From Hydrogenophilus thermoluteolus (GTDB taxonomy: Bacteria > Pseudomonadota > Gammaproteobacteria > Burkholderiales > Rhodocyclaceae): a stretch of 64,000 nucleotides of DNA. Both the position numbers and the translations under genes were made by a program. The notes under the pieces were generated by a model that saw only the letters and a list, made by a program, of their open reading frames with translations, was not told where the DNA came from and ran no database searches. Positions 50,970-59,917 of the stretch are shown here, one piece after another. Numbering within the stretch: position 1 is the stretch's first letter; each line of letters begins with the position of its first letter. Where the stretch lies: positions 344,001-408,000 of the forward strand of contig NZ_AP018558.1 of NCBI RefSeq assembly GCF_003574215.1, in the 5' to 3' direction.

Positions 50970-51614
50970 ATGGCGGCAAATACTTCGAAAACGGATCGCG
51001 GCGTGCAGGATACGCCTCGGGCGCTTACCGATGCAGCGTTGGTGGCACGCGTGCAGGCGGGCGACCAGGCAGCGTTTGGGTTGTTGGTGGAAAAATACCG
51101 CCGCCGGGTGGAGCGTTTGATCTCGCGGTTGGTGCACGATCCCGCTGAGGTAGAAGATTTGGCGCAGGAAGCATTTATCAAAGCGTACCGCGCCATCAAT
51201 GCGTTTCGCGGCGAAAGCGCGTTTTATACCTGGCTCTACCGGATTGCGCTCAATACCGCGAAGAACCATCTGGTGAGCGCGAAACGCGAGGTGACTACGG
51301 CAAGCACGACCCAGGCCAACGACGAAGGAGAGTCGTTCGACCTTCTGGATGGACAGGGAACGGACGAGACGCCGGAACGGTTGCTGCTTTCGCAGGAGAT
51401 CGCGCGGACGGTGGAGGCAGCGATGGCCGAGCTCCCGGAAGAATTGCGCACGGCAATCCAATTACGGGAGCTCGAAGGGTTGAGTTACGAAGCGATCGCA
51501 GAGGCGATGGGGTGCCCGATCGGAACGGTGCGGTCCCGCATTTTTCGGGCGCGGGAAGCGATTGCTCGCCGATTGCGCCCCCTTCTGGAAACCCCGCCCG
51601 ATCGACGCTGGTAG
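50970..51614 (+). CDS. rpoE: RNA polymerase sigma-E factor (RpoE/AlgU)
   Basis: 214 residues. ECF sigma factor that controls the envelope stress response. Region 2 is seen in LVARVQAGDQAAFGLLVEKY and AFYTWLYRIALNTAKNHLV; region 4 in EGLSYEAIAEAMGCPIGTVRSR. It is followed by rseA, rseB and rseC, the full anti-sigma system. ATG 50970 has no Shine-Dalgarno; TATAAT is 6 bases before it. The ISAs1 element ends 41 bases upstream, so normal autoregulation is probably changed. Confidence 0.96.
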   Translation: MAANTSKTDRGVQDTPRALTDAALVARVQAGDQAAFGLLVEKYRRRVERLISRLVHDPAEVEDLAQEAFIKAYRAINAFRGESAFYTWLYRIALNTAKNHLVSAKREVTTASTTQANDEGESFDLLDGQGTDETPERLLLSQEIARTVEAAMAELPEELRTAIQLRELEGLSYEAIAEAMGCPIGTVRSRIFRAREAIARRLRPLLETPPDRRW

Positions 51615-51653
51615 TTCGGGGATTGCGATAACGACAAGGCAGACGAGGCGAAG

Positions 51654-52316
51654 ATGGATCGGTTGAATGGCAACGAGGAAGTGCTCTCCGCGTGGTTCGA
51701 CGACGAGTACGCGGAACCGGCAACGGATCTCGATCTCGAAGCGATCCTGCGCGACCCCAACACACGAAGCACCTGGGGAACCTACGCGCTGATCGGTGCA
51801 GCGCTGCGTGGCGAACCGCTCGCAACACCGTCGGACGGTTTCGTCGCTGCGGTGCTGCAGCGCATCGCAGAGCCCGGCTCCGAAGCACCCCCGCAAAGGG
51901 CACTGGCTCGCTTGGCAGACGCTGCAGGAGGGGACGGAACGACGCCCGTTACCGCAGCAAACGACGCGTGGTGGCGCTGGAGCGCGGTGGCTGCCACGCT
52001 CGTTGCGGTGGTGGTAACGGGCGTTTTGGCGTTGCAGTCGCCCCGTGAAGCGGGCGTGCGCGTTGCAGAACGGGAAATGGCGCTTCGCGCCGAGTCGGTG
52101 GCTTTCGCCCCTGCGGCAATGGGCGGGCAGCGGCGCTTGCCGACGCTGCCGATGGGCGTGCGTTCGGTCGTCGTGGCAGCAGACGCGGGGGTACAACCGG
52201 TACGATTCACTTCAGCCCCGTTTTACATGTTGGCGCACAACCCGGCGCAGCCCATGGGCGGCGTGACTGTGCGCGCCCTTGCCACGCCGCCGCGCGTTTC
52301 GACGAACGCCCGATGA
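51654..52316 (+). CDS. rseA: Anti-sigma-E factor RseA
   Basis: 220 residues. Single-pass inner-membrane protein that binds and inhibits sigma-E; cleaved by DegS and RseP on envelope stress. The N-terminal cytoplasmic sigma-binding domain shows EVLSAWFDDE and the W-x-x-Y-x-L-I-G-x-A-L-R-G core (STWGTYALIGAALRG). One membrane segment lies at about residues 107-127 (WSAVAATLVAVVVTGVLAL), followed by a periplasmic domain. It follows rpoE by 39 bases. Confidence 0.93.
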   Translation: MDRLNGNEEVLSAWFDDEYAEPATDLDLEAILRDPNTRSTWGTYALIGAALRGEPLATPSDGFVAAVLQRIAEPGSEAPPQRALARLADAAGGDGTTPVTAANDAWWRWSAVAATLVAVVVTGVLALQSPREAGVRVAEREMALRAESVAFAPAAMGGQRRLPTLPMGVRSVVVAADAGVQPVRFTSAPFYMLAHNPAQPMGGVTVRALATPPRVSTNAR

Positions 52317-52333
52317 GGGGAGGAAAGGGGGCG

Positions 52334-53338
52334 ATGGGGCGCGCGCAGCGGCTGCTTGCGTTCCTCCTCTTGGTAGTTGGTCCGTCGTCATGGGGGATCG
52401 CGGCGGAGGCGAACGAAGCAGCGCAAACCGTACCGACGGCCACTTTCTCCGGGGTCGCGGTGTGGGTGCGTGACGAAACGCCCGTCGTCGTTCGGGTCGA
52501 TTCGGGGCAAACGCCGCTTGGAGCCTATTATTGGACGACGGTCGAAGGACCGAACGAGCGGGTTACGTTGTGCTGGCGCAATCGCTGCCGAACCGAATTG
52601 GCTGCCGAACAGGTCGTGTTGGAAGCCGATTGGGACGTGCGCCATCAGAGCGTTCCCGCCCTGAGCCGTTCGCTCCGCGAATTGGCGCAGTGGTACGAAG
52701 TGACCCCGCTTCCCGAGCAAAGCTGGCAAGGCCACCCGGCTAACGGTTGGCTCTTGCAGCCGCGAGATGCCTGGCGCTACCCGCAGCGCTGGTGGCTGGA
52801 CGCCGCTACCGGGGTGACACTGGAACGGACGATATTCGACGACGCGATGACCCCGCTCGAACGGTTTGCGTTCGTTCGATTCGAACGGCACGCCCAAGCC
52901 GATCTCACCGAAGTGCGCCAAGCGTGGAGCAGTTTGGGGCAGAGCGATAGGGTCGATTTCCGTCTCCATACCGTCGCCCCGGACGCGATGCCGTGGCGTC
53001 TCGATGATCTCCCGCCGGGGTTTGCGTTGCGCGCTTCAGGGTGGCGGCAAGGCCCCTCCGGCTCCCGCGTATGGCAATGGGCTCTGAGTGACGGCGCTGC
53101 GTCGGTCTCCCTGTTTGTCGAACAGGCGCCGTCGCAGCACGCGAGGGACACGGAAACAGAAACGGAGCGTCCGGGCGCAGCGATCGCGGAGTCTGCAGAA
53201 CGTGGCTCTGCGCAGCGTTGGGGCGCAACCTTGATCGTGCGGCGAAACCGCAACGGGTGGCTGCAGACCGCTGTCGGTGAGGTTCCCGCGGCGACCCTCC
53301 ACCGTTTATTGGATGGAATGCGGTATGTCGATGAGTAA
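52334..53338 (+). CDS. rseB: Periplasmic sigma-E regulator RseB (MucB)
   Basis: 334 residues from ATG 52334. RseB binds the periplasmic domain of RseA and protects it from DegS. The N-terminus is a Sec signal peptide (RLLAFLLLVVGPSSWGIAA). The lipoprotein-localisation-like fold follows, with WWLDAATGVTLERTIFDD typical of the family, and the C-terminal domain includes the last about 110 residues. An ATG at 52313 overlapping the rseA stop is possible, but the bases GAGGAAAGGGG between them form a better ribosome-binding site for 52334. Confidence 0.92.
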   Translation: MGRAQRLLAFLLLVVGPSSWGIAAEANEAAQTVPTATFSGVAVWVRDETPVVVRVDSGQTPLGAYYWTTVEGPNERVTLCWRNRCRTELAAEQVVLEADWDVRHQSVPALSRSLRELAQWYEVTPLPEQSWQGHPANGWLLQPRDAWRYPQRWWLDAATGVTLERTIFDDAMTPLERFAFVRFERHAQADLTEVRQAWSSLGQSDRVDFRLHTVAPDAMPWRLDDLPPGFALRASGWRQGPSGSRVWQWALSDGAASVSLFVEQAPSQHARDTETETERPGAAIAESAERGSAQRWGATLIVRRNRNGWLQTAVGEVPAATLHRLLDGMRYVDE

Positions 53339-53798
53339 GGTACACGTGGCTTCTTCGCCGTGCCCCGTATCGGATCGCGTCGCGGCGGTGGTCGAAGCCG
53401 TCGATGCAGCGGGGGCGTGGATCACGATCGTCGAACCGCGTGGCGGCTGTGGGCGCTGTCATGAGTCTGGGGGTTGCGGTGGGGTTTCGCTCGTCAATTG
53501 GCAGGGCACGAAACGGTTTTGGTTCCCCCGCGCACAGTGGGAAACCCCATTGGAAGCCGGGCAACCGGTTTGGGTCGTCACGGCTTCTGGGGCGCCGCTC
53601 GCCGCGGCGTGGCGGGTTTATGGGCAACCGCTCGTGATCGGTGTGGCGCTTGCCGCAGTCGGTCATGCGCTCCTTGCTCCCTTCTCTTCCTTCGTCGCCG
53701 ATGGGGGAGCGGTTGCATTGCTCGTCGGTACCATGCTCTTCGTCTGGCGGCAAGCGGCGCGGCGCATTCGACCGGTCGTGCGCATCGTGGCACGCTAA
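53325..53798 (+). CDS. rseC: RseC/MucC-family positive regulator of sigma-E
   Basis: 157 residues. Inner-membrane protein of the sigma-E operon, reported to influence sigma-E activity and iron-sulfur functions. A cysteine-rich N-terminal motif GGCGRCHESGGCGG is near residue 45, and two membrane segments lie near residues 90-135. It starts inside the rseB 3' end (ATG 53325 or 53331), so translation is coupled. Confidence 0.9.
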   Translation: MSMSKVHVASSPCPVSDRVAAVVEAVDAAGAWITIVEPRGGCGRCHESGGCGGVSLVNWQGTKRFWFPRAQWETPLEAGQPVWVVTASGAPLAAAWRVYGQPLVIGVALAAVGHALLAPFSSFVADGGAVALLVGTMLFVWRQAARRIRPVVRIVAR

Positions 53799-53837
53799 AC
53801 CGTTGCGGTTTCGGTACAATAGCCCTTTTCGCGGATC

Positions 53838-53856
53838 CCCCTGTGGGGCTTTTTTC
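53838..53856 (+). terminator. Weak hairpin plus T-run before lepA
   Basis: A 4-bp GC stem (CCCC at 53838-53841 with GGGG at 53845-53848, 3-base loop) is followed by C and a run of seven T. It could attenuate read-through from the rpoE operon into lepA. The stem is short, so efficiency is doubtful. Confidence 0.35.
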
Positions 53857-53866
53857 TTTGGTGACC

Positions 53867-55660
53867 ATGGACCACATCCGTAACTTTTCGATCATCGCCC
53901 ATATCGACCACGGGAAATCGACGCTCGCAGACCGCCTGATCCAATTTTGCGGCGGGCTTCAAGACCGCGAGATGCAGGATCGGGTGCTCGATTCGATGGA
54001 TATCGAGCGCGAACGCGGCATTACGATCAAGGCGCAAACCGCTACGTTGCAGTACCGAGCCAAAGATGGCAAGGTCTATGAGCTCAACCTGATCGATACT
54101 CCGGGGCACGTCGATTTTTCCTACGAGGTGAGCCGGTCGCTTTCGGCGTGCGAAGGGGCGCTGTTGGTCGTCGATGCGTCGCAGGGGGTCGAAGCGCAGA
54201 CGGTCGCGAACTGTTACCTGGCGATCGATCTTGGCGTCGAGGTGGTTCCGGTGCTCAACAAGATCGATTTGCCGCAGGCTGAGCCGGAACGGGTGAAAGA
54301 AGAGATCGAAGAGGTGATCGGCATCCCGGCGTCCGATGCGATCGCCGCGTCCGCGAAAAACGGGATCGGAATCGAAGCGATCCTGGAGGCGGTGGTCGCG
54401 CGCGTGCCTCCGCCGCGGGGCAATCCGGAAGCGCCGACCCGGGCGCTCGTGATCGACTCGTGGTTCGACAATTACGTCGGCGTGGTGATGCTGGTGCGCG
54501 TTGTCGACGGCCGTTTGGCGCGGGGCGACACGATCCGCTTGATGGCCACAGGCGCCGAGCACGAAATCGACAAGGTGGGGGTTTTTACGCCGAAAGGGGT
54601 CGAGCGGGAATCGCTCGAGTGCGGTGAAGTGGGGTTCGTGATCGCTGGCATCAAGCTCCTTTCCGAAGCCAAAGTGGGCGATACGGTTACGCTAGCCGCT
54701 CGTCCGGCGGCGGAGCCGTTGCCCGGTTTTCGTGAAATTAAGCCGCAGGTGTTCGCTGGACTTTACCCGGTGGAATCGAGTGAATACGATCAGTTGCGCG
54801 AGGCGCTCGAAAAGCTCAAGCTCAACGACGCGGCGCTGCAGTTCGAACCGGAGACGTCGCAGGCGCTCGGCTTTGGTTTCCGTTGCGGATTCCTGGGACT
54901 GCTCCACATGGAGATCGTCCAGGAGCGGCTCGAGCGCGAATTCGACCAAGAGCTTATCACCACCGCACCCTCGGTGGTCTATGAGGTGGTCACGAAGAAA
55001 GGGGAGGTGTTGCGAATCGAAAACCCTGCCAAGCTTCCCGATCCGGGGCAGATCGAAGCAATTCGCGAGCCGATCATCACCGCGACCATTTTCGTGCCGC
55101 AGGACTACTTGGGGCCGGTCTTGACGCTCTGCAATCAGAAGCGTGGCGTGCAACAGGACATGCGTTACCACGGACGGCAAGTGGAGGTGCGTTTCGATCT
55201 GCCGCTCAACGAGGTGGTGCTCGACTTCTTCGATAAGCTCAAGTCGGTCTCCCGCGGCTACGCGTCGCTCGACTACGAATTCAAAGAGTACCGCACCGCC
55301 GATCTCGTCAAATTGGACATCTTGGTCAATGGCGAGCGGGTCGATGCGTTGTCGTTGATCGTCCATCGCAGTTCGGCGCAGCAGCGTGGACGTGAGCTCG
55401 CGGTGAAACTGCGGCAGTTGATTCCGCGGCAGATGTTTGACGTGCCGATTCAAGCGGCGATCGGTTCGCACATCATCGCACGGGAAACGATCAAAGCGCT
55501 GCGCAAGAATGTGTTGGCGAAGTGTTACGGGGGTGACATCACCCGCAAGAAAAAATTGCTCGAGAAACAGAAGGCGGGGAAAAAGCGGATGAAGCAGGTG
55601 GGGAGCGTCGAGATCCCGCAAGAGGCGTTCCTTGCCGTGTTGCGTACCGACGAAGGGTGA
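53867..55660 (+). CDS. lepA: Elongation factor 4 (LepA)
   Basis: 597 residues. Ribosome-associated GTPase that acts in translation, back-translocation and initiation. The G1 loop AHIDHGKSTLADR, DTPGH and NKIDLPQAEPERV are in the N-terminal GTPase domain; the C-terminal domain ends with basic RKKKLLEKQKAGKKRMK, the LepA-specific ribosome contact. ATG 53867 fits homologues; a GTG two codons earlier is also in frame. It is the first gene of the long run to qmcA. Confidence 0.97.
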   Translation: MDHIRNFSIIAHIDHGKSTLADRLIQFCGGLQDREMQDRVLDSMDIERERGITIKAQTATLQYRAKDGKVYELNLIDTPGHVDFSYEVSRSLSACEGALLVVDASQGVEAQTVANCYLAIDLGVEVVPVLNKIDLPQAEPERVKEEIEEVIGIPASDAIAASAKNGIGIEAILEAVVARVPPPRGNPEAPTRALVIDSWFDNYVGVVMLVRVVDGRLARGDTIRLMATGAEHEIDKVGVFTPKGVERESLECGEVGFVIAGIKLLSEAKVGDTVTLAARPAAEPLPGFREIKPQVFAGLYPVESSEYDQLREALEKLKLNDAALQFEPETSQALGFGFRCGFLGLLHMEIVQERLEREFDQELITTAPSVVYEVVTKKGEVLRIENPAKLPDPGQIEAIREPIITATIFVPQDYLGPVLTLCNQKRGVQQDMRYHGRQVEVRFDLPLNEVVLDFFDKLKSVSRGYASLDYEFKEYRTADLVKLDILVNGERVDALSLIVHRSSAQQRGRELAVKLRQLIPRQMFDVPIQAAIGSHIIARETIKALRKNVLAKCYGGDITRKKKLLEKQKAGKKRMKQVGSVEIPQEAFLAVLRTDEG

Positions 55661-55665
55661 CGGCG

Positions 55666-56454
55666 ATGGATTTCGAGTTGTTCTTGTTTCTCTTGACGCT
55701 GGTCACCGGAATGCTTTGGGGGTTTGACCGCTGGTACGCGCGCCGTCGGCGGCCTGCGGGGGCGCCCGACCCGTGGTGGGTCGAATACGGCGCAAGCTTT
55801 TTCGGTGTGTTCGCTGCGGTTTTTCTCTTGCGGTCGTTTCTGGTCGAGCCGTTCAAGATTCCGTCGGGGTCGATGATTCCCACGTTGTTGCCCGGTGACT
55901 TCATTTTGGTGAATAAATTTGCGTACGGCATTCGCTTGCCGGTCGTGAAGACCAAAGTCATCGATTTGGGGAAACCTCAGCGTGGCGACGTCGTGGTCTT
56001 CCGCTACCCGGTCGATCCGTCGCTCGACTATATCAAGCGGGTGGTGGGGTTGCCGGGTGACTACGTCGAATACATCGACAAACGGCTGCGTATCAACGGC
56101 GTGACCGTACCGCTCGAACGCTTGCCGGATTACGTGATGCCAGATCGGCGTGCGTACCGAATTCAGTGGCGCGAGCAGCTGGGGAAACACACTCATGCGA
56201 TCATCTGGGACGAAAGCGCACCGCCGTACGTCAGCCACCGCATGGATTTTCCGTATCGTGAGCTCTGTACCTACCACCGCCGCGGCTTCAGCTGCTCCGT
56301 TCCCGAGGGACACTATCTGGTGCTGGGCGACAACCGCGACGGCAGCAGTGATTCGCGCGTTTGGGGGTTCGTCCCGGACGAAAACTTGGTGGGTAAAGCC
56401 TTCTTGATCTGGTTCAATTTCGACGATCTGTCGCGCATCGGCGGATTCGAGTAA
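55666..56454 (+). CDS. lepB: Signal peptidase I
   Basis: 262 residues. Inner-membrane serine protease that removes Sec and Tat signal peptides. Two N-terminal membrane segments (about residues 4-20 and 43-60) are followed by the catalytic Ser69 in IPSGSMIPTLLPGDFI and Lys124 in DYIKRVVGLPGD, plus the conserved GDNRDGSSDSRVWGFV box. ATG 55666 is preceded by GAAGGG; a GTG at 55657 overlapping the lepA stop is an alternative. Confidence 0.96.
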   Translation: MDFELFLFLLTLVTGMLWGFDRWYARRRRPAGAPDPWWVEYGASFFGVFAAVFLLRSFLVEPFKIPSGSMIPTLLPGDFILVNKFAYGIRLPVVKTKVIDLGKPQRGDVVVFRYPVDPSLDYIKRVVGLPGDYVEYIDKRLRINGVTVPLERLPDYVMPDRRAYRIQWREQLGKHTHAIIWDESAPPYVSHRMDFPYRELCTYHRRGFSCSVPEGHYLVLGDNRDGSSDSRVWGFVPDENLVGKAFLIWFNFDDLSRIGGFE

Positions 56455-56459
56455 GCGGG

Positions 56460-56840
56460 GTGGCGAAAATGGGTACAAACGGCAGCAAGAGGCAGCAGGT
56501 GCGGGCAATCGCAGGCTTTTCACTTCTGGGGGTACTCTTTTGGGGGGCAATTGCTGGGATCGCGATCATTCTGGCGATGCGCGTCGTTCCGTTTTACACC
56601 GAATTCGCTGCGGTCAAGCGGGCGCTGGTTGCAGCCGCGGCCGAAGGGGAACCGCAGGCGATTCGGCAAGCGTTCGACCGCCGGGCGAGCGCCGACTACA
56701 TCACCTCGGTTTCGGCGCGGGATCTCGAAATTCGCAAAGATGGGGAGCACGGGTACGTCGTCCGCGTCGCTTACGAGAAGGTGTTGCCCTTGGTCGCGAA
56801 CGTCAGTCTCCTCTTTACTTTCGAGGCCAGCGCCCCCTGA
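56460..56840 (+). CDS. DUF4845 membrane protein
   Basis: 126 residues from a GTG start (ATG at 56469 possible). It has one membrane segment (about residues 16-40) and a periplasmic domain ending in KVLPLVANVSLLFTFEAS. The family is recurrent between lepB and rnc in betaproteobacteria; no function is known. The position between the signal peptidase and RNase III suggests co-expression only. The stop overlaps the rnc start (TGATG). Confidence 0.88.
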   Translation: MAKMGTNGSKRQQVRAIAGFSLLGVLFWGAIAGIAIILAMRVVPFYTEFAAVKRALVAAAAEGEPQAIRQAFDRRASADYITSVSARDLEIRKDGEHGYVVRVAYEKVLPLVANVSLLFTFEASAP

Positions 56841-57547
56841 TGCGTCCGAACGGTTTTGCAGCGATCTTGTCGCAGGTGGAATCGGTGCTTGGGCACCGCT
56901 TTACGCAACCCGCGTTGGTGCGCCAAGCGCTCACGCACCGTTCCGCTGGAGAGCAGCACAACGAGCGGCTGGAGTTCTTGGGGGACGCGGTGTTGGGTTG
57001 TGCGGTGGCGTCGCTTCTCTACCGTCGGTTCCCGGATGCGAGCGAAGGGGACCTCTCGCGGGCACGTGCCCGGTTGGTGCGGCAAGAGACGTTGGCGGCA
57101 CTCGCGGAACGCTTGGGCGTTCCCGATTGGTTGATCCTGGGCGAAGGTGAGCGTCGGGGTGCCGGGCATCGCCGCCCGTCGATCCTTTCCGACGCGCTGG
57201 AGGCGCTCATCGGTGCGCTCTTTCTCGACGCTGGTTTTACTACCGCGGCGGCTTGTGTCGAAGCGTGGTTCGCCCCGGAACTGGACAGAATCGGCGACCT
57301 GACAACCCTCAAAGACCCGAAAACCGCTTTGCAAGAGTGGTTGCAGGCGCGCCACCTGCCGCCACCGCGCTACGATTTGATCGAAGCGAAAGGGCCTGCG
57401 CATGCGCAACATTTTCGCGTCCGGGTGGTGAGCGAAGCGTTGAACGCGACTGCCGAAGGGGAAGGGGCGAGCCGCCGCCGTGCGGAACAAGCCGCAGCCT
57501 CCGTTCTGCTTGCGGGGTTGCGCCAAGCAAACGAAGGGGGAGGCTGA
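56840..57547 (+). CDS. rnc: Ribonuclease III
   Basis: 235 residues. It cleaves double-stranded RNA in rRNA and mRNA processing. The signature NERLEFLGDAVL holds catalytic acidic residues, and ILSDALEALIGALFLDAG supplies the others. A C-terminal dsRNA-binding domain spans about residues 160-230 (KTALQEWLQARHLPPPRY... to AEQAAASVLL). Starts overlap the preceding and following stops (TGATG), giving rnc-era coupling. Confidence 0.97.
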   Translation: MRPNGFAAILSQVESVLGHRFTQPALVRQALTHRSAGEQHNERLEFLGDAVLGCAVASLLYRRFPDASEGDLSRARARLVRQETLAALAERLGVPDWLILGEGERRGAGHRRPSILSDALEALIGALFLDAGFTTAAACVEAWFAPELDRIGDLTTLKDPKTALQEWLQARHLPPPRYDLIEAKGPAHAQHFRVRVVSEALNATAEGEGASRRRAEQAAASVLLAGLRQANEGGG

Positions 57548-58467
57548 TGCACACGAGCGAATCGCAAGTCGATAGCACAAAACCGTCTTTCCGCGCCGGG
57601 TACGTCGCCGTCGTCGGGCGACCGAACGTCGGCAAATCGACACTTACGAACGCGCTCGTCGGCGCGAAGGTGAGTATCGTCTCGAAAAAACAGCAGACGA
57701 CGCGCCATCGCGTCCACGGCATCGTCACCACCGACGACGGGCAGATCGTACTTGTCGATACCCCGGGGTTCCAAACCCGCCACAAGCGGCTGCTCAACCA
57801 AGCGATGAACCGGGTCGTGACCCAAGCCCTCGCCGATGTTGATCTGGTCCTCTTCGTGATCGAAGCCGGAAAATGGACCGCGGACGATCAGAAAGTGATG
57901 CGCCTCTTACCGCAAGGGGTTCCGGTTTTTCTCGTGATCAACAAAGTCGATCGTTTGCCGCGCAAGGATCTCCTCTTGCCGTTCATCGCCGAACGCGCCA
58001 ACGACTTTCCCTACGCGGAAATCGTCCCGATCTCCGCGGAAAAAAAACGCAATCTCGACGATCTGATCCAGACGATTGTGCGCTATCTGCCCGAATCGGA
58101 ACCGATCTTCGATCCGGATACGATCACCGACCGCAGCGAGCGGTTTCTCGCGGCCGAGTACCTACGAGAAAAGGTGTTTCGGTTCTTGGGCGACGAGCTC
58201 CCCTACGGCACTGCGGTCGAAATCCGCCGCTACGAGGAGGAGGGGCGACTGCGGCGGATCTGGGCCGAGATCATCGTCGAGCGCGACGCGCACAAACCGA
58301 TCGTGATCGGCGAAGGGGGGGAGCGGATCAAACGGATCGCGTCGGAAGCGCGCAAAGAATTGGAGGCGCTGCTTGACGCCACGGTCTATCTCGACGTCTG
58401 GGTCAAGGTCCGTGGCGGTTGGGCCGACGATCCGCGCGCGTTGCGCGAACTGGGGCTCGACGGGTGA
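57547..58467 (+). CDS. era: GTPase Era
   Basis: 306 residues. Essential GTPase for 30S maturation that binds the 3' end of 16S rRNA. G motifs GRPNVGKSTL, DTPGFQ and NKVD are in the N-terminal domain; the C-terminal KH domain includes KPIVIGEGGERIKRIASEAR. It starts within the rnc stop (TGATG) and precedes recO by 15 bases, a conserved order. Confidence 0.97.
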   Translation: MHTSESQVDSTKPSFRAGYVAVVGRPNVGKSTLTNALVGAKVSIVSKKQQTTRHRVHGIVTTDDGQIVLVDTPGFQTRHKRLLNQAMNRVVTQALADVDLVLFVIEAGKWTADDQKVMRLLPQGVPVFLVINKVDRLPRKDLLLPFIAERANDFPYAEIVPISAEKKRNLDDLIQTIVRYLPESEPIFDPDTITDRSERFLAAEYLREKVFRFLGDELPYGTAVEIRRYEEEGRLRRIWAEIIVERDAHKPIVIGEGGERIKRIASEARKELEALLDATVYLDVWVKVRGGWADDPRALRELGLDG

Positions 58468-58482
58468 TTCGTTGCGCTGGCA

Positions 58483-59133
58483 ATGAGTGAGACGCGGCGT
58501 GGCGGCAGCGATCGCGGGTTTCTCCTCCACGCGGAACCGTGGCGCGAAACCAGCCTCTTGGTCGATGCCTGGACCCGAGCGCATGGGCGGCTGTGGTTGG
58601 TGGCCAAAGGGGCGAAGCGGCCGCACTCGGCGTTGCGTTCGGTGCTGCTGCCGTTCCAACCGCTCCATCTGCGCTGGTCCGGGAAAGGCGAACGGCTGAC
58701 CCTGACCGGGGCCGAATGGTTGGGCGGAATGCCGCTGCTTTCGGGCGAAGCGCTCTGGTGCGGGTATTATCTCAACGAATTGATCCTGCGGCTTGCGCCG
58801 CGTGAAGTCCCCCATCCGGAGTGGTTCGGCGCGTACGAAACTGCAGTGCGCGCGCTCGCATCGGGCGAGCCGGTTGCGCCGGTATTGCGCGCGTTCGAAT
58901 GGGCGTCGCTTCAGGCAACCGGTCATGCGCCGCAGTGGCCGGAGACCGGACCGGTTGCGGTGCCGCTTTCGGCCGAAGCGTATGCGGCGATCACGCAAGG
59001 CGCATGGTCGGCGCCGATCGTCGCGCGCGAGGTCAAGCCGTGGTTGCGTGCGCTCATCGACCATTGCCTGGAGGGGCGGCCGCTGCGCACCCGCGCGTTC
59101 ATGAAAGAGTGGGTTACGAACGGGAAGGGATGA
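58483..59133 (+). CDS. recO: DNA repair protein RecO
   Basis: 216 residues. RecO with RecR loads RecA on gapped DNA coated with SSB. The N-terminal OB fold (GFLLHAEPWRETSLLVDAW ... GRLWLVAKGAKRPHS) is diagnostic; the C-terminal helical part ends with LIDHCLEGRPLRTRAFMKEW. It is slightly shorter than the common 240 residues, with no zinc cysteines, as in many proteobacteria. It is three bases before pdxJ. Confidence 0.94.
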   Translation: MSETRRGGSDRGFLLHAEPWRETSLLVDAWTRAHGRLWLVAKGAKRPHSALRSVLLPFQPLHLRWSGKGERLTLTGAEWLGGMPLLSGEALWCGYYLNELILRLAPREVPHPEWFGAYETAVRALASGEPVAPVLRAFEWASLQATGHAPQWPETGPVAVPLSAEAYAAITQGAWSAPIVAREVKPWLRALIDHCLEGRPLRTRAFMKEWVTNGKG

Positions 59134-59136
59134 ACG

Positions 59137-59892
59137 ATGTGCGAATTGGGTGTCAATATCGACCATGTGGCGACCGTTCGGCAGGCGCGCCGGACCTATG
59201 AGCCCGATCCCGTCTGGGCTGCAACCGTGGCGCAGCTTGCCGGCGCAGAGATCATCACGGTTCATCTGCGCGAAGACCGTCGCCATATTCAGGATCGCGA
59301 CGTCTGGCTGTTGCGGGAATCGGTTCAAGTGCGCCTCAATTTGGAGATGGCGGCTACCGACGAGATGGTCGCGATCGCGTGTCGGCTGCGGCCCGAAATG
59401 GTGACGCTCGTTCCCGAAGGACGGCAGGAGATCACCACCGAAGGGGGGCTCGACGTCGTCGCGGAGCGGGCGCGGCTCAAAACGGTGGTCGCGAAACTTT
59501 CTGAAGCCGGTATTCGGGTCAGCCTCTTCGTCGATCCCGATCTGAAGCAGATCGAAGCCGCCGCCGAAGTGGGTGCAACGGTGTGCGAAGTCCATACCGG
59601 CCCGTACGCGCACGCCTTTTGGACGCATGGTCGCCGTGCCGACCATCCCGAAACCCGTGCGGCGATCGCGGCGGTGCGCCAGGCCGGGGAAGCGATCCGT
59701 GCCGCGGGGATGCAGTTCAACGCCGGGCACGCGCTCAACTACGCCAACGTTGCACCGATCGCTGCGCTGCCGGGCATTGCGGAACTGCACATCGGTCACG
59801 CGATCATCAGCCGAGCGCTCTTCGTCGGGCTCGAACAAGCGGTTCGGGAAATGAAGGCGTTGATCGCGGATGCAGCGCAACGCAACGGTTAG
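59137..59892 (+). CDS. pdxJ: Pyridoxine 5'-phosphate synthase
   Basis: 251 residues. PdxJ closes the pyridoxine ring from 3-amino-2-oxopropyl phosphate and deoxyxylulose phosphate, the latter made by Dxs, encoded at 12.5 kb. The LGVNIDHVATVRQAR start, EIITVHLREDRRHIQDRDVW and NAGHALNYANVAPIAALPGI are typical for this TIM barrel. It starts three bases after the recO stop; pdxJ-acpS is a conserved pair. Confidence 0.97.
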   Translation: MCELGVNIDHVATVRQARRTYEPDPVWAATVAQLAGAEIITVHLREDRRHIQDRDVWLLRESVQVRLNLEMAATDEMVAIACRLRPEMVTLVPEGRQEITTEGGLDVVAERARLKTVVAKLSEAGIRVSLFVDPDLKQIEAAAEVGATVCEVHTGPYAHAFWTHGRRADHPETRAAIAAVRQAGEAIRAAGMQFNAGHALNYANVAPIAALPGIAELHIGHAIISRALFVGLEQAVREMKALIADAAQRNG

Positions 59893-59917
59893 CGCTCCGG
59901 TTACATCTCTACGTGCG

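Noticed and set aside
49730..51199. 489-codon minus-strand frame spanning the insertion sequence and rpoE
   Set aside because: Antisense to two clearly coding genes and crosses an IS boundary, so it cannot be ancestral.
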